NCBI RefSeq assembly: GCF_029784155.1
Contig: NC_073692.1
Coordinates: 279,454,413 to 279,518,412 of the forward strand
Source of the DNA: Uranotaenia lowii
Taxonomy: Eukaryota; Arthropoda; Insecta; Diptera; Culicidae
Reading direction: 5' to 3'
DNA: 64,000 nucleotides
Part shown: positions 1-12,100 of the stretch, in pieces
Numbering within the stretch: position 1 is the first letter of the stretch
Layout: the number at the start of each line of letters is the position of its first letter
The notes under the pieces: model-generated
What the model saw: the letters and a program-made list of their open reading frames with translations, nothing else
What the model was told of the DNA's origin: nothing
The model's database searches: none
Program-made: the position numbers and the translations under genes

Positions 1-1655
1 ACAAAAATGACAAAAATGACAAAAATGACAAAAATGACAAAAATGACAAAAATGACAAAAATGACAAAAATGACAAAAATGACAAAAATGACAAAAATGA
101 CAAAACTGACAAAAATGACAAAAATGACAAAAATGACAAAAATGACAAAAATGACAAAAATGACAAAAATGACAAAAATGACAAAAATGACAAAAATGAC
201 AAAAATGACAAAAATGACAAAAATGACAAAAATGACAAAAATGACAAAAATGACAAAAATGACAAAAATGACAAAAATGACAAAAATGACAAAAATGACA
301 AAAATGACAAAAATGACAAAAATGACAAAAATGACAAAAATGTCAAAAATGTCGAAAATAACAAAAATGACAAAAATGACAAAAATGACAGAAATGACAA
401 AAATGACAAAAATGACAAAAATGACAAAAATGACAAAAATGACAAAAATGACAAAAATGACAAAAATGACAAAAATGACAAAAATGACAAAAATGACAAA
501 ATTGACAAAAAAAAAACAAAAATGACAAAAATGACAAAAATGACAAAAATGACAAAAATGACAAAAATGACAAAAATGACAAAAATGACAAAAATGACAA
601 AAATGACAAAAATGACAAAAATGACAAAAATGACAAAAATGACAAAAATGACAAAAATGACAAAAATGACAAAAATGACAAAAATGACAAAAATGACAAA
701 AATGACAAAAATGACAAAAATGACAAAAATGACAAAAATGACAAAAATGACAAAAATGACAAAAATGACAAAAATGACAAAAATGACAAAAATGACAAAA
801 ATGACAAAAATGACAAAAATGACAAAAATGACAAAAATGACAAAAATGACAAAAAATGACAAAAATGACAAAAATGACAAAAATGACAAAAATGACAAAA
901 ATGACAAAAATGACAAAAATGACAAAAATGACAAAAATGACAAAAATGACAAAAATGACAAAAATGACAAAAATGACAAAAATGACAAAAATGACAAAAA
1001 TGACAAAAATGACAAAAATGACAAAAATGACAAAAACGACAAAAACGACAAAAATGACAAAAATGACAAAAATGACAAAAATGACAAAAATGACAAAAAT
1101 GACAAAAATGACAAAAATGACAAAAATGACAAAAATGACAAAAATGACAAAAATGACAAAAATGACAAAAATGACAAAAATGACAAAAATGACAAAAATG
1201 ACAAAAATGACAAAAATGACAAAAATGACAAAAATGACAAAAATGACAAAAATGACAAAAATGACAAAAATGACAAAAATGACAAAAATGACAAAAATGA
1301 CAAAAATGACAAAAATGACAAAAATGACAAAAATGACAAAAATGACAAAAATGACAAAAATGACAAAAATGACAAAAATGGCAAAAATGACAAAAATGAC
1401 AAAAATGACAAAAATGACAAAAATGACAAAAATGACAAAAATGACAAAAATGACAAAAATGACAAAAATGACAAAAATGACAAAAATGACAAAAATGACA
1501 AAAATAACTAAAATGACAAAAATGACAAAAATGACAAAAATGACAAAAATGACAAAAAGGACCAAAAAAGAACAAGAATGACGAAAATGACAAAAATGAC
1601 AAAAATGACGAAAATCACAAAAATGTCAAAATTGTGAAAATTGTCAAAATTTTCA
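1..1655. repeat. 9-bp satellite (ATGACAAAA)n, about 180 units, truncated by window start
   Basis: Head-to-tail copies of ATGACAAAA fill the first 1.6 kb. The core is almost invariant. Rare variants include ATGTCAAAA and GTCGAAAAT near 342-360, an A-rich slip at 507-521, an extra A near 851, ACGACAAAA near 1036-1050 and GCAAAAATG at 1381. From about 1555 to 1655 units decay into TTGTCAAAA-like forms, as expected at an array edge. The unit is a multiple of three with no stop in some frames, so long artefactual frames (Met-Thr-Lys repeats forward, Cys-His-Phe repeats reverse) run through it; they are not genes. The left edge lies outside the window. Confidence 0.97.
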
Positions 1656-3987
1656 AGTTATGAAATAATTTTTTCGAAAAAATCAAAATTTTGAGTCACA
1701 AATCAGCAATAGATCCCAGAGTTTGGATCAAAATTTAAACATCCGATTGAAAAACTCCAATCTGATGGAAACCGCACGTTACTCATTTAATTGAAGCTTC
1801 AATCACCAACGCATGTGATTGATTTTTACCTCTTCAACCTTTTTTTTCAAACGGTGCGGGACGACTCTCAAATCATTATAATTATCTAACTGGACGCTCT
1901 GAAAGCTTCTCTCGATCGATTCTTCTGATCGATCAGCTAAAGACTGGTTGTTTTTCTATTTGGGTTTTTTTTTGCTAATTGTAGTTTCTTGTGGGATCTC
2001 ATGATCTTGGGTCGATGTTGTTGCTGGCTTTTAACACATTTTAACGGTTGTTGTTGTTTTTTTCCGATTGAAACGACGATGGCTTTGCACCAATTTGGGT
2101 CAAATGCTTGAAAATTTACACCCATGGCCTTGGAAGAACTGTTTCAGTACTGAAAAAAAAAACATTTGATAGTTCGTTTTTTTAAATTAATATTGAAACG
2201 ACTGATGTAACACTAGCGAATTTTTTTAGATTGTCAATGAGAAAAGTGTTACAACTTCAAGTTTTTGTTTCATGAGCGAGTCACGTTCTTCATCTTTATT
2301 GAAAAAAAAAAAACAAAACAAAACTAAGAGCACCGGATGAAAAGTGGAAACAATTAACTTGGATGAGCATTTTTAATTGCAACACTCGACGCGGAATCAA
2401 GTTTTGGTCTCAAGTACTTAAGCTCAGCGCAGAAGCTGCCGGTCTAGAACTCCTAGTAATCAGATCGTCTTAATGTTTGCAAGAAACTTCGCAGCAGTAA
2501 GAAAAAAAAAAATACGACAAGGAACGATGATCACACCACAAGACTTATATGACGGTGCTGATTTATATTTTAGTTTTTTTTCCTAGCCTCCATTTTCCTG
2601 GGATCATGATCACCTAGTCGAGCGAGGTCCAGTTTTAATTACGGCGCTCTTTTTGCCCGCCCGAAACTCGAGATGGCAAGCCATCATCATTAACGACGAT
2701 GGTCGGCATGTCTAGAATTGGGTAATCCTAGAAATAGAGGGAAAGGTAGGTGTACATATAAAGATAATCACGTACAGAGCAGCGCCACACCGAAGAACCG
2801 GTTTTGGGTCGAACTTTCGACCCGGAGTCATCCGGGTGGCAATTTGGGCGTCCCACCACATTCCCGAGTGAGTCCTGTTAGTTTTTTTTCTTCGTCTGTA
2901 GCCTACGGGAAGACAGAATCCATCAAAAGATATGATCTAAGCCGGGGGACTCGAGGCCATTCGATGGGGAAAAATTGTGCTGCTTCACGCTCTGGGATCC
3001 TCAAGCCAAGAGCGCATGACTGAGAGTTTACAACCATCAACAAACTTCCGGAAGTTTCATTGGAATTTTTCTTCATTTTTTCTTAAACTCAAACTGTTAG
3101 GTTTCCGAGAAAAAACTTTTTTTATAATACTTCGAATAAAACTCTGTTCAAATTTTATCCACGATTCTGACTCGTTTTTTTTAAGAAAATCAAGTGCCAA
3201 ACTCGGACTTTTTTGGTTTATGGTGAATCAGGAGTCAAGATCGAGGTGTTGAGATTTTGGACAAACATGAGGTAAGCTCGTGGATTTTACTTCATGAAAA
3301 CGAGTCAGCGTAGTAATTTATAACTCATGACCAAATTCCTTTTCACGAGTCAAACTCGTGGTTACCTATGGAAGAGTTAGGTGAGGTGGTAAAATCCGTC
3401 GATCTTCATGAACAAACTGTCAGGAAAAGCCTTTCCCATAACATAACTTGATGATAAAGAAGAGTGACGATTGCACACGACATCAACAGGTTAGCGTGCT
3501 AGAACAGCAGAAGGTAGCGAAGGGAAGAGAATGAAAAAAATCTGTCCCTCAAACCGGAAAACAGCGACGACTCGGATGCGCTCCACATCAAGCCCAAATG
3601 CTTGATGCTAACTTGCGATAAAAAAGAACAACTAGTTAGAGGTACCTACTAAACTACTGACTGGAAAACAGTCAGCATAGGAAAGGAACTCCTCTTCAGT
3701 TTCCGACGATGAATGATCTCGTTCCTTCATTCATTCATTCATAATATGAAGCAACCCAAACACACTCCATCCAGGCTCAACTCATATGTTGATGGCTTTA
3801 GCAGCGAGAGCTCATTTAAATTTCCACAACATTTCCCATTGCGGTTCCTCTTCTGCTGTGTTGACCCGCTTAATTTTTTCCGATCTACATCCATACATCA
3901 TTGTGTCTGTCCGTTGTTGATGATGAGTTTGTTTGGATTTGAGGTATGGATGTTCCACGTCTCGTCCAGCTAACTAACAACCGATGA
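1656..3987. other. Unique AT-rich non-coding sequence
   Basis: No supportable gene, RNA or repeat is seen. The stretch is AT-rich, with long T and A runs and a more GC-balanced island near 2640-3010. That island includes a small hairpin around 2807-2825 (GGGTCGA / TCGACCC). Short open frames at 2718-3023 and 3713-3973 have low-complexity composition and no recognisable domain. Most likely intronic sequence of muscleblind or intergenic DNA. Confidence 0.5.
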
Positions 3988-6090
3988 TGGACGGGCAAGG
4001 CCGGATTAAGGGGGGGGGGGGGGGAGCAAAAGGGGCAATTGCCCCGGGCCCCCCGGCTTTGGGGGGCCCCCCGATAAAAAAAAAGTTTTAACATTACTCT
4101 TATCATACTACTTTAATTTCTACAAATCCATAAAATCAAAACTTGAAATATCACAACTAAAGGTGCCCCCGTGAAATAATATCTAGAATAATGTTTCTCT
4201 TACATAAGTTAAGGGGGCCCCCTCGAGTAAACAGTGAAGGAGTTCTCCCGCATTTTGCGGGATAAGAATATCAAAATCTTCGTATTGAATTTCAAAATTT
4301 TCAACCCAAAATCTGTACAAAAATCATGTCAACAGAATTCGAAAAAAATTGGAAGAATATGAGGCAAAACACCTCAAATTTTCATTTTTTCAATCTCATC
4401 ATGTCAGTCAGGATATTCTGTACAGAACAGGAAAAATAAAGAAAAACATCTCCTCATGTTCATTACGTACAAACGTCTTGCACAATAATATTGTTTATTA
4501 TTACGTAATGGTTACTGCACTAAAATAGCAGCTAATTTCGCCAAAACTGGCTCACAGTGCCAAGAAAGAATAGGGAAGCTTTATGATAAACATTTCAGAA
4601 TTTTACTCGGGCAGTATCTGGGTTAATACCGGGTATTATTTCAATTTTACACTTTTCAATCATAATTTTTGAAATTTCCGTTGGTTTATAAATTCTAAAC
4701 CTTTTTTCCTCCCTATTTTTGAAAATAAAATCTTAAAAAAAATGTAGTTGCTAAAATTGAACCAGTCAACAATACAGTGTTTCTTTATGGAACTTACATC
4801 CCAATTCCTGTATTAGACTTGAAATTCGTATTGAACCATTTTCAAGTGATTGAACCAAAATTTCATCTTCTACTGAAGTAAATATCCTGAATTCAGCATA
4901 TGATTTTCCAAATGATCATTCTCAAATTATCGTAAAATATCATTAAGTGATTCTCTTAACAATTTTTTTTGTGATTTTCTTAACTTGAATGTTTCTATAT
5001 TTTAAATATTATCTTTGCCAGATTTGATTCATTGAGATTTTCAAGTCTTGTGTTGTTTTTTTAGTTACTGAAGTTCAGTTTCATGGATTTTCTTAATTTT
5101 GAGAATTCAGGATTTTTATTTAAGGTACTAAACTCATTTGGATTCCTTCTCTGACCTTTGTGAATGATAACTGATTCTGTGTTTCAAACATTGAATCTCT
5201 ATTCTGAATTTGTTTTCATCGATCGTTTTTGCATTTATACCCCCTTTGGCTTTGAGGGCATCGAATGAAACTTTTGTCATATTTAGAATAACAATTTGAT
5301 AACAATTTTTTTATCTGATGAGAAACATATTCTCAAACATCTTTTGAAAACGTCTTTTTTGTGAAATTCACATTTTGTGCTATTTCTACTTTGGCTCTGA
5401 TTGTTACTTTGAATCTGTTTATTTTTAATCAAGTTCAAATTTTGTTTTTCAAACTTGATTTGAAATTATGATTTAGATTTGAGACACTGAACTGTGGTTC
5501 TGAATATAACCTGATTGAAGTCTTGAATTCTGACACTCTTATATCTGTACCTCTTTGGAATTTGGATTAAATTATTTTTTTTGAATTTTGTATTCTATGT
5601 TTCAAATGTTTATGATACTGCCCAAATGTCATTAGGTAAATATTTCTCCATGAAGAATAAACCAGACGATCAATTATGAAATGAAAATCATTGAAAATAT
5701 CTATTCGGTCATTTTTCTAAATCAAAGAATTTAAGTTGGGGATAAGAGTATAAAAAAATGATGAATAAATTTTGTATTTTGCAGCTTGAATCAGATGTTT
5801 AATTTTTTTCTAAAATTTCTAAACTCATCCGCAATGTTAGCAAGTGATTAATTAACAATTTTTATTTGAAGGTGCCAGAAACAATCTTCTACGTAGACAA
5901 GGCTATTTGAAGACAGTATGCTGAACTCATGTCCAGTTCTTTTACACGTTTAACGCGTTTTGTATTCTCTTTGATTAACCAGTTAATCAACATTCTCTAG
6001 GAAAGCATTTGATAAAAATTGGTTCATAGGGGCCCCCCGAGAAAATTTGCCCCGGGCGCCCCGATGACTTAATCCGGCCCTGTGGACGGG
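3988..6090. mobile_element. Non-autonomous hAT-type DNA transposon with 8-bp TSD
   Basis: The octamer TGGACGGG occurs at 3988-3995 and again at 6083-6090, exactly flanking a 2087-bp element (3996-6082). The element starts CAAGGCCGGATTAAG and ends CTTAATCCGGCCCTG, i.e. inverted ends CARGGCCGGATTAAG. Just inside each end is an extremely GC-rich palindromic stretch (G runs, GCCCCGGGC, GGGGGGCCCC), while the interior is AT-rich with no transposase frame. An 8-bp duplication and CARGG ends are typical of the hAT superfamily. I infer a non-autonomous member moved in trans; the parent family cannot be named from sequence alone. Confidence 0.85.
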
Positions 6091-6757
6091 TGTAGGTAAT
6101 TGAAGGCTATTAATTGAAATTGCATCAAGTCCGTCATCAGTCCAGCATTTAGAGATGAATGAAATCAGCAGATTTAACGCAGTTAAATGCATCTACAAAA
6201 TTCAATATTTGCTCCTGGTCCTTCTAATTTTGACAACAAAGAATAAGATTCCAATGAAATTTATTTCAGACCTTCGGTGATCGAAGTATCAGAGTAATGT
6301 TTAGCATATTCATAAGTCTTTTACTGGAAGGATTGAATTTATGATGAAACTCGTACAAAAAAATATAATTTTTTCATGGCTGTTCACTCCATTTGTGAAC
6401 ATTAATGTCTTTCCTGTGTTTCTAATACGTTTTCCTTTATTTCAAGAATTTTTCCTCTTGAAATAAAAAAATTCTTTGATTCAAAGTATTTTTTAAATTC
6501 AAAGATTGAATTCTCTGTTTCAAAAATATTTCTTAAGAATCAAACTCATAATACATTGTATCAAATTAAAAATGAGTTTGTTTCAAAAGAATACTTTTTT
6601 TGAATCAAAATTAATTTTTTGTGGATCAAACACCAAGATTTCTCTAAGTGTATGATACCGAACGAGTTTGCTGTTGCTGGCTTTGGAACTCGAAAACTAA
6701 TGATGCAAATGGAAACTAATTTGACATGAGAGGAAATTTGGGTAACAGGAATATTGC
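6091..6757. other. Short AT-rich spacer, nothing recognised
   Basis: Between the hAT element and the ITmD37E element. AT-rich, no gene or repeat family recognised. Confidence 0.5.
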
Positions 6758-8002
6758 TAAAGGGTGATACGGTCAAAATTTGTTCAAGGGAAAACGCGTG
6801 TAAATCGGTGAAATCGTTTATTTAAGAAATCAAATTAAATTTCTTTTTCAAGTTTAATTAGTATAAAATTCAGGAAAAATATTCAGTTAGGCTTCCGCTT
6901 TTCCAAACCGAATTGCCGGGCCTTACGCTTAACCCCTACCATCAGATTTTGTACAGCCACCTTGTCCACCTTCTTCGCCGCAGAAAGCCAGTTTGCCTTG
7001 AACTGCTGCTCGTCCTTAGCTATTTTTTTGGTCTTCTTTAGGTTTTGCTTAACAATAGCCCAGTATTTCTCAATTGGGCGGAGATCTGGCGTGTTGGGAG
7101 GGTTTTTGTCCTTGGGAACCACCTGCACGTTGTTGGCGGCGTACCACTCCATGGCCTTTTTACCGTAATGGCAAGATGCCAAATCCGGCCAAAACAGTAC
7201 GGAACAACCGTGTTTCTTCAGGAAAGGCAGCAGACGTTTATTCAAACACCCTTTCACGTAAATTTCTTGGTTGACAGTCCCGGAAGCTATGAAAATGCTG
7301 CTTTTCAAGTCACAGGTACAGATGGCTTGCCAAACCGGATATTTCTTAGCGAACTTTGACAGTTTCATGTGCTTGAAAATATCTGCTACTTTTCCCCTTC
7401 CTTTTGCCGTATAAAACTCCTGTCCCGGAAGCTGCTTGTAGTCGGCTTTGACGTAGGTTTCGTCGTCCATTACCACGCAGTCAAACTTCGTCAGCATCGT
7501 CGTGTACAGCCTCCGGGATCGCGCTTTGGCCGTCGTATTTTGTTTATCATCTCGATTTGGAGTCACTACCTTCTTGTAAGTCGATAGTCCGGCTCGTTTT
7601 TTGGCTCGATACACGGTTGTAGACGATACACCCAGCTTATTTGCGGCATCCCGGAGAGAAAGGTTAGGGTTTCGCTTGAGACTACCGGCAACTCTCTTTG
7701 TCGTCTCAGCGGCTTCCGGTTTTCGATTTCCCCCGATCCAAACTTCCTGGCTGTCGACAAACGTTCCCCAAACACTTTAATTACATTTGTAACGGTTGAT
7801 TTGGCAACTTTTAGCAATTTAGCTCTTCTTCCTTGGACGGCATTTTGACAACTGAAGAGTGAATTCCAAAATCAAAATAGGAGCAACATTCTACACACAC
7901 ACACACACCTTCAAAATGAGGGGTGTTCAGGTTTTTTAAATGTAAAATTGAATGAAATACGTCAAGTTGATATTGACCAAATTTTGACCGTATCACCCTT
8001 TA
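6758..8002 (-). mobile_element. ITmD37E (Tc1/mariner superfamily) transposon, degenerate copy 1
   Basis: The element spans 6760-8000 (1241 bp) between TA dinucleotides at 6758-6759 and 8001-8002, the TA duplication expected of Tc1/mariner. Its ends are inverted: AAGGGTGATACGGTCAAAAT at the left and its reverse complement at the right. The transposase is encoded on the minus strand. A second copy with the same ends lies at 42006-43216 in the opposite orientation. The catalytic spacing (see transposase entry) places it in the DD37E group known from mosquitoes. Confidence 0.93.
6883..7843 (-). pseudogene. ITmD37E transposase, broken (HTH deletion and frameshift)
   Basis: DDE transposase that would cut and paste the surrounding element. 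The start codon is at 7843. Compared with copy 2, about 65 bp of the N-terminal helix-turn-helix region are missing near 7820, after a few codons. A one-base loss in a G run near 7735 (five G where copy 2 has six) shifts the frame for the linker. From 7614 down to 6883 the catalytic half is open (243 codons). It has D51 (VMDDETYV), D144 (WPDLAS) and E182 (LRPIEKYW), with exactly 37 residues between the last two, hence DD37E. The catalytic core looks preserved, but DNA binding is lost, so the copy should be inactive. Confidence 0.9.
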
Positions 8003-8104
8003 AGCTTTTATGCATTTAGGTTTTGGCACTTTTGGCTCCAATTGGCAGTGAAGTAGGCGTCGTCGGTTGAAAGTGCAGCACACGTTTTTCGTTTTTTTTG
8101 TTCC

Positions 8105-8260
8105 GCTTGAATGTATCATTTTGCTCGAGTCATTATGCCGGAAGTACTTTTCCAATCATATTCTTTGTCACAGTACACATTTCAGCGCATTTTCGGCACA
8201 GAGATTTGCAAAATAGGCATTGGATTTTTTGAACCTCTTCTATGGGTGTGTATTTGGTGT
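8105..8260 (-). repeat. Dispersed repeat family, copy 1
   Basis: Read on the minus strand it contains GAAGAGGTTC, CCAATGCC, AAAATGCGCTGAAA, ATGATTGGAAAAG, CGGCATAATGACTCGAGC and ATTCAAGCGGAACAA followed by an A-rich stretch. The same blocks in the same order occur at 8645-8800 (plus) and 41625-41815 (plus). A cysteine-rich reading (minus frame 8330-8133) is short and not assignable to a family. Probably the 3' part of an unidentified transposon or SINE. Confidence 0.6.
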
Positions 8261-8644
8261 TTTTTAAGATTTTAGGAACTTTAGGTTCATACCTTCTATT
8301 AATACTTAATATAAATGATATAAAAAACACAGCTTAAAAGTGTGTTTTCTCGCAAAGCTTATATGCGCTTATTTATACTCTTTTGATTCCAAGGGCCTTA
8401 GATGTTATAGGCTTTGGCTATTTCAGATAAAAGAATTAATCTTGTTTCTTATAAATAGTTCCAGACAATTCAGAGCAAGCTTAGAAAGCTTGCAAATGAA
8501 AGCATAGAATTTTGACTTTTTTTACTTTATTTTGATTAGTTTTTTATATGGTTTTATTTTCTTAAGAATTATTTTATGATGCTGAAAATTGTTATTTCAA
8601 AAACCTTAAAGCATTGAAGATTTAGTTTAATATTTGTAACTTTA

Positions 8645-8800
8645 GGTACGCACACAGAAGAGGATTCGAAATTTCAATGCCACTCGGTGCCAAAAATGCG
8701 CTGAAACATGCATTGTACCAAACGTGATGAGATATGATTGGAAAAGCACTACTGGCATAAAGATTCGAGCTCCCGTGCAAAAGGGTGCAAGGCGTTTACA
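8645..8800 (+). repeat. Dispersed repeat family, copy 2
   Basis: Shares the ordered blocks CACAGAAGAGG, TTCAATGCCACT, AAAAATGCGCTGAAAC, ATGATTGGAAAAGCACT, GGCATAAAGATTCGAGCTC with copy 1 (inverted, 390 bp away) and copy 3. The head-to-head arrangement with copy 1 could be two independent insertions or the ends of one small element. Confidence 0.6.
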
Positions 8801-9106
8801 ATGTTGTTGCGAATCTCAATTCCATCCAAGTTCCAACTGCATAGTGAAAAGATCGTAGAAAATGTCGTTTGAAGTCAGCTTAAATAGCGCAGGGTTGCCA
8901 ACATTTTTTTCAAAATTCAGGGAACTGGTGAAATAAAAATCAGGCTATGTTAAAGTAACGGAAATTTCGCTCAAAGTGATGACCTTTTTTTTGGTCATCG
9001 CTTCTCATTTTCACTCGGATATGTTTAGTGAGCCTACTTGGTTTTATGATTTAACTGAATCAAAGCAATCGAAAGATTCCCTTTAATTTCCCTTTTTAAA
9101 AAAGAA

Positions 9107-9135
9107 CTAGCTGACCCGGTAAAGTTCGTTTTACC
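9107..9135 (-). mobile_element. Helitron-like 3' terminus (minus orientation)
   Basis: On the minus strand the sequence reads hairpin GGTAAA-loop-TTTACC (9135-9118), then GGGTCAG, then CTAG (9110-9107), then a host T (9106). A short GC-containing hairpin a few bases before a terminal CTRR followed by T is the diagnostic 3' end of Helitrons. The same GGGTCAG-CTAG-T terminus, with a different compensated stem, occurs at 31992-32020. The 5' end of this copy (to the right) was not located, so only the end is annotated. Confidence 0.55.
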
Positions 9136-12100
9136 TATTCACGGTGTGTTTATGGAAGATGTGTAAAAGAAAAAATACAGCAACTCTATTATTTTCAGAA
9201 ATGGAAAATTTAGCCTTTTCTGAATCATTTTCAGGCAAAATTTAAATATTTGGTCGGTGAGTCCCCATACGTTTTGTTTTTTTTTGAAGATTTGTAGTCC
9301 ATATTTAGAAATTATTATCTGTTAAATTATTCCAGTGTAATAGAAAAGTAACTTTTTTCTTTGATTTTTTTTATGTATTTTTACTCAAATTTTTGTCATT
9401 CTGAAACAATAAAAAATTTCAACGCCCGGAAAGATAAGTGATTTGGACTTTCTGAAAAACTAATTTTTATATGAACATTTAATTTTAAATTTTATTAATT
9501 GGAATATCCTTGTTATTATTGGTGTTCTCTATATGTAACATAAATTTATATTCATAAGTGTGTATCTTGGAGAATCCATTCTGGTATACAAAAATTTATG
9601 ATACATGAATAAGAACAGTCCAACACCATTTGACTGGTTTTCAACAATATATTAAAATCTTTTCTCTTTTTTCAAAATTGTTCTTCGAAATATTTCCACA
9701 ATATTTGCAGGCTCTGATGCATATGGGTACGCACTTTAGAAAACAAAAATTTAATTTTTGATGATGTCACTCGTTTATGGCATTTTTTAATTAAATTTGA
9801 ATATTAAAATTTAATTTAAACATATCTAAGAAGACCAGTTTTCAATAAAATTTAGTTAAAAGTTAAAGTACTTACACTGAAATCCGCTTAACTTCCGCTA
9901 CATAAGATCGATTTTAAATTTCTGTTTCTCATATTGATGGTGAATAAATTTTCTATTAATCATTTGAACTTTATTTTTGCTTAAAAATTGAAATACTGCT
10001 GATATTTTCGAATTCATGATCAACAAAACAATAAAAACGATTTTTTTTCAAGAGATATTTCAATTTTATCGACGGTTTTAGACCAGATTTATGCGTTTAA
10101 TTTTTTTGTTTTTATGGATTTCTATGGTTTATTCAAAACAATGATTTCTATAGTTTTTACCATAATTGTTTGTTATGCATTTACATATCTAGGACCACCC
10201 AGTCAATTTTTATTCTACCTGACTTTTTTTTAACGTGAATTTACTGTCAGTTCTACTGTCAAAATTCTGTGTATTTGTGAGATAAATTGAAATCTGTCAC
10301 ACAAACATCTACACTCAATGTTGTTCATGTGTATGCTATATAAAAAAGATGAACCACCCTTCGGATTGTTCATCTCGTTGTTTTTTCTTGCAAGTATGAG
10401 TGATGTAAGCATAGTGATCTAAGCATGGCTGCCTGGCGGCCATACTGCAAGACTCAAAACACCCAAAACATTCATGGCTGAGGCAGTGACTCCAGTGGAA
10501 TATTTTTGGCAAATTTCAGTAACTTTCAATTCTGATGAAATTGGAGGTTGATTTTTTAATTTATATTCAATATTCAAACAAAAGTTATTGAAAATCAATA
10601 TTATAAAATGATTCTATCCCTGAAATTGAAATCCGATTCTCAACATTTTGTAACTAAGTTTTGTATAATACAGCTGCAACCATTCTTACAACTTAATTAA
10701 ATTGACGAGAAACACTATGTTCAAATCATCCATCAGCATAAATTAACGGTGACTTAGTTTAGAGAACATGTTTTCAATAAATCTCATAAAAAACGTGGAT
10801 GATTTGGTCAACAATGTTAATTAAGCCAAGGACTTGATTATAAATCAATAATTCGTGAATAATTATAAAAGTTTTGATTTTCAATTGACAAATTTAGCTT
10901 TCGTATTTAATATGTTTCGATTTCGATTTTATGCTCGATTTGATGATCCATTGCTAATTATATGCTCTTCATTATTTAATTTTAAATATTTATGATTCAT
11001 TGTAAAGGAAAATACATTAATGATAAGTATAAAATTGTTAATAACTGATGATGAAATAGGAATTTCAAACAAATAAAACTTGTTATGTGTATTAAAATTT
11101 CTTTCTTAAAACTTTTTTTCAGATATTGAATTCCATCTCTTAATTTCCTTTTTAAATCCATGAAGTATTTTGTTCTTATTTTGAACATGAGTTCAAATAA
11201 ACAAATTTTCAAGTTTGTTTAAAAATATTTTTGTAAACCGGGAACTGAGTGCTGGATCTAATTTTAGAATTTCATAAATAATATGAATAATTTTAGGTAT
11301 TTATTCGAAGGAGCAACTATATTTGCTAGAGAAACATTTTCTTTCAAAAACTTTAATATATTTTAACGCCAAAAAACTAAAATTTGAGTTTAAGAAATCG
11401 GTTTGTTGAAAAATGAAATACAGCGAAGCAAAGAAAAAGGAAGATCCGAGATAGCTTTCAAAACTTTCATTGGACCCCAGCATATTTCTACAATCATCGG
11501 ATGACGATTCCAAAAATCCAAGATACGCTGAAATACAGCAAATCTGTGTAGAAATAAATGTATTTTAAAAATATATTTTTTGACTGTTTGAAATATTTAT
11601 AATTGTTTTGTTGAAAACATTGAAAAATTAAAATAAATTATTCACACACCGAATCTTATATCATTAAAATCGGTTAACATTTTCGAGCAGGGAACCGCTA
11701 ACAAACTACTACAATGATTAACATTACAAATACGCAAGCGAAAAATGAGAAATCATTCAACAAATTAAAATATTTGTTTGAAAAAATCAAATAGATTAAA
11801 TTGTATAAAAATTCAAAATATGAATTTGTGATTAGAATTCATAGAAACTTTGACAGAAGGATCAATCTGAATACATGATATATTTGAGCATCAGAGGTTT
11901 AGACATTATTTTTAAGATTTGCTTGTAATAAAAAATTATAACCGTATTATTATCAGACCACATCTCGCGACCGATCGTTAAATTTTGTCAAATGATCATT
12001 AATGAATTAAAATTTTTTGATTTATTTATTATAAGGCCCGAAATATATTTGAATATTTATCTATTAAAAATGATAGTTTTATGCGCATAACAAATAATTG

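Larger units (their letters stand above)
8003..9106. other. Non-coding sequence holding two inverted copies of a dispersed repeat
   Basis: AT-rich, without genes. Two copies of a ~150-bp dispersed repeat lie here head-to-head (about 8105-8260 minus, 8645-8800 plus); see those entries. The remainder shows nothing recognisable. Confidence 0.5.

Noticed and set aside
7..1602. Met-Thr-Lys and Cys-His-Phe repeat proteins
   Set aside because: Artefacts of a 9-bp satellite whose period is a multiple of three.
2718..3023. 101-codon plus-strand frame as a gene
   Set aside because: No recognisable domain, no splice-site support and TTG/GTG-like start context; treated as non-coding.
10320..10420. Promoter with TATATAAAA near 10337
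   Set aside because: AT-rich background makes such a motif expected; no linked open frame, initiator or downstream exon seen.
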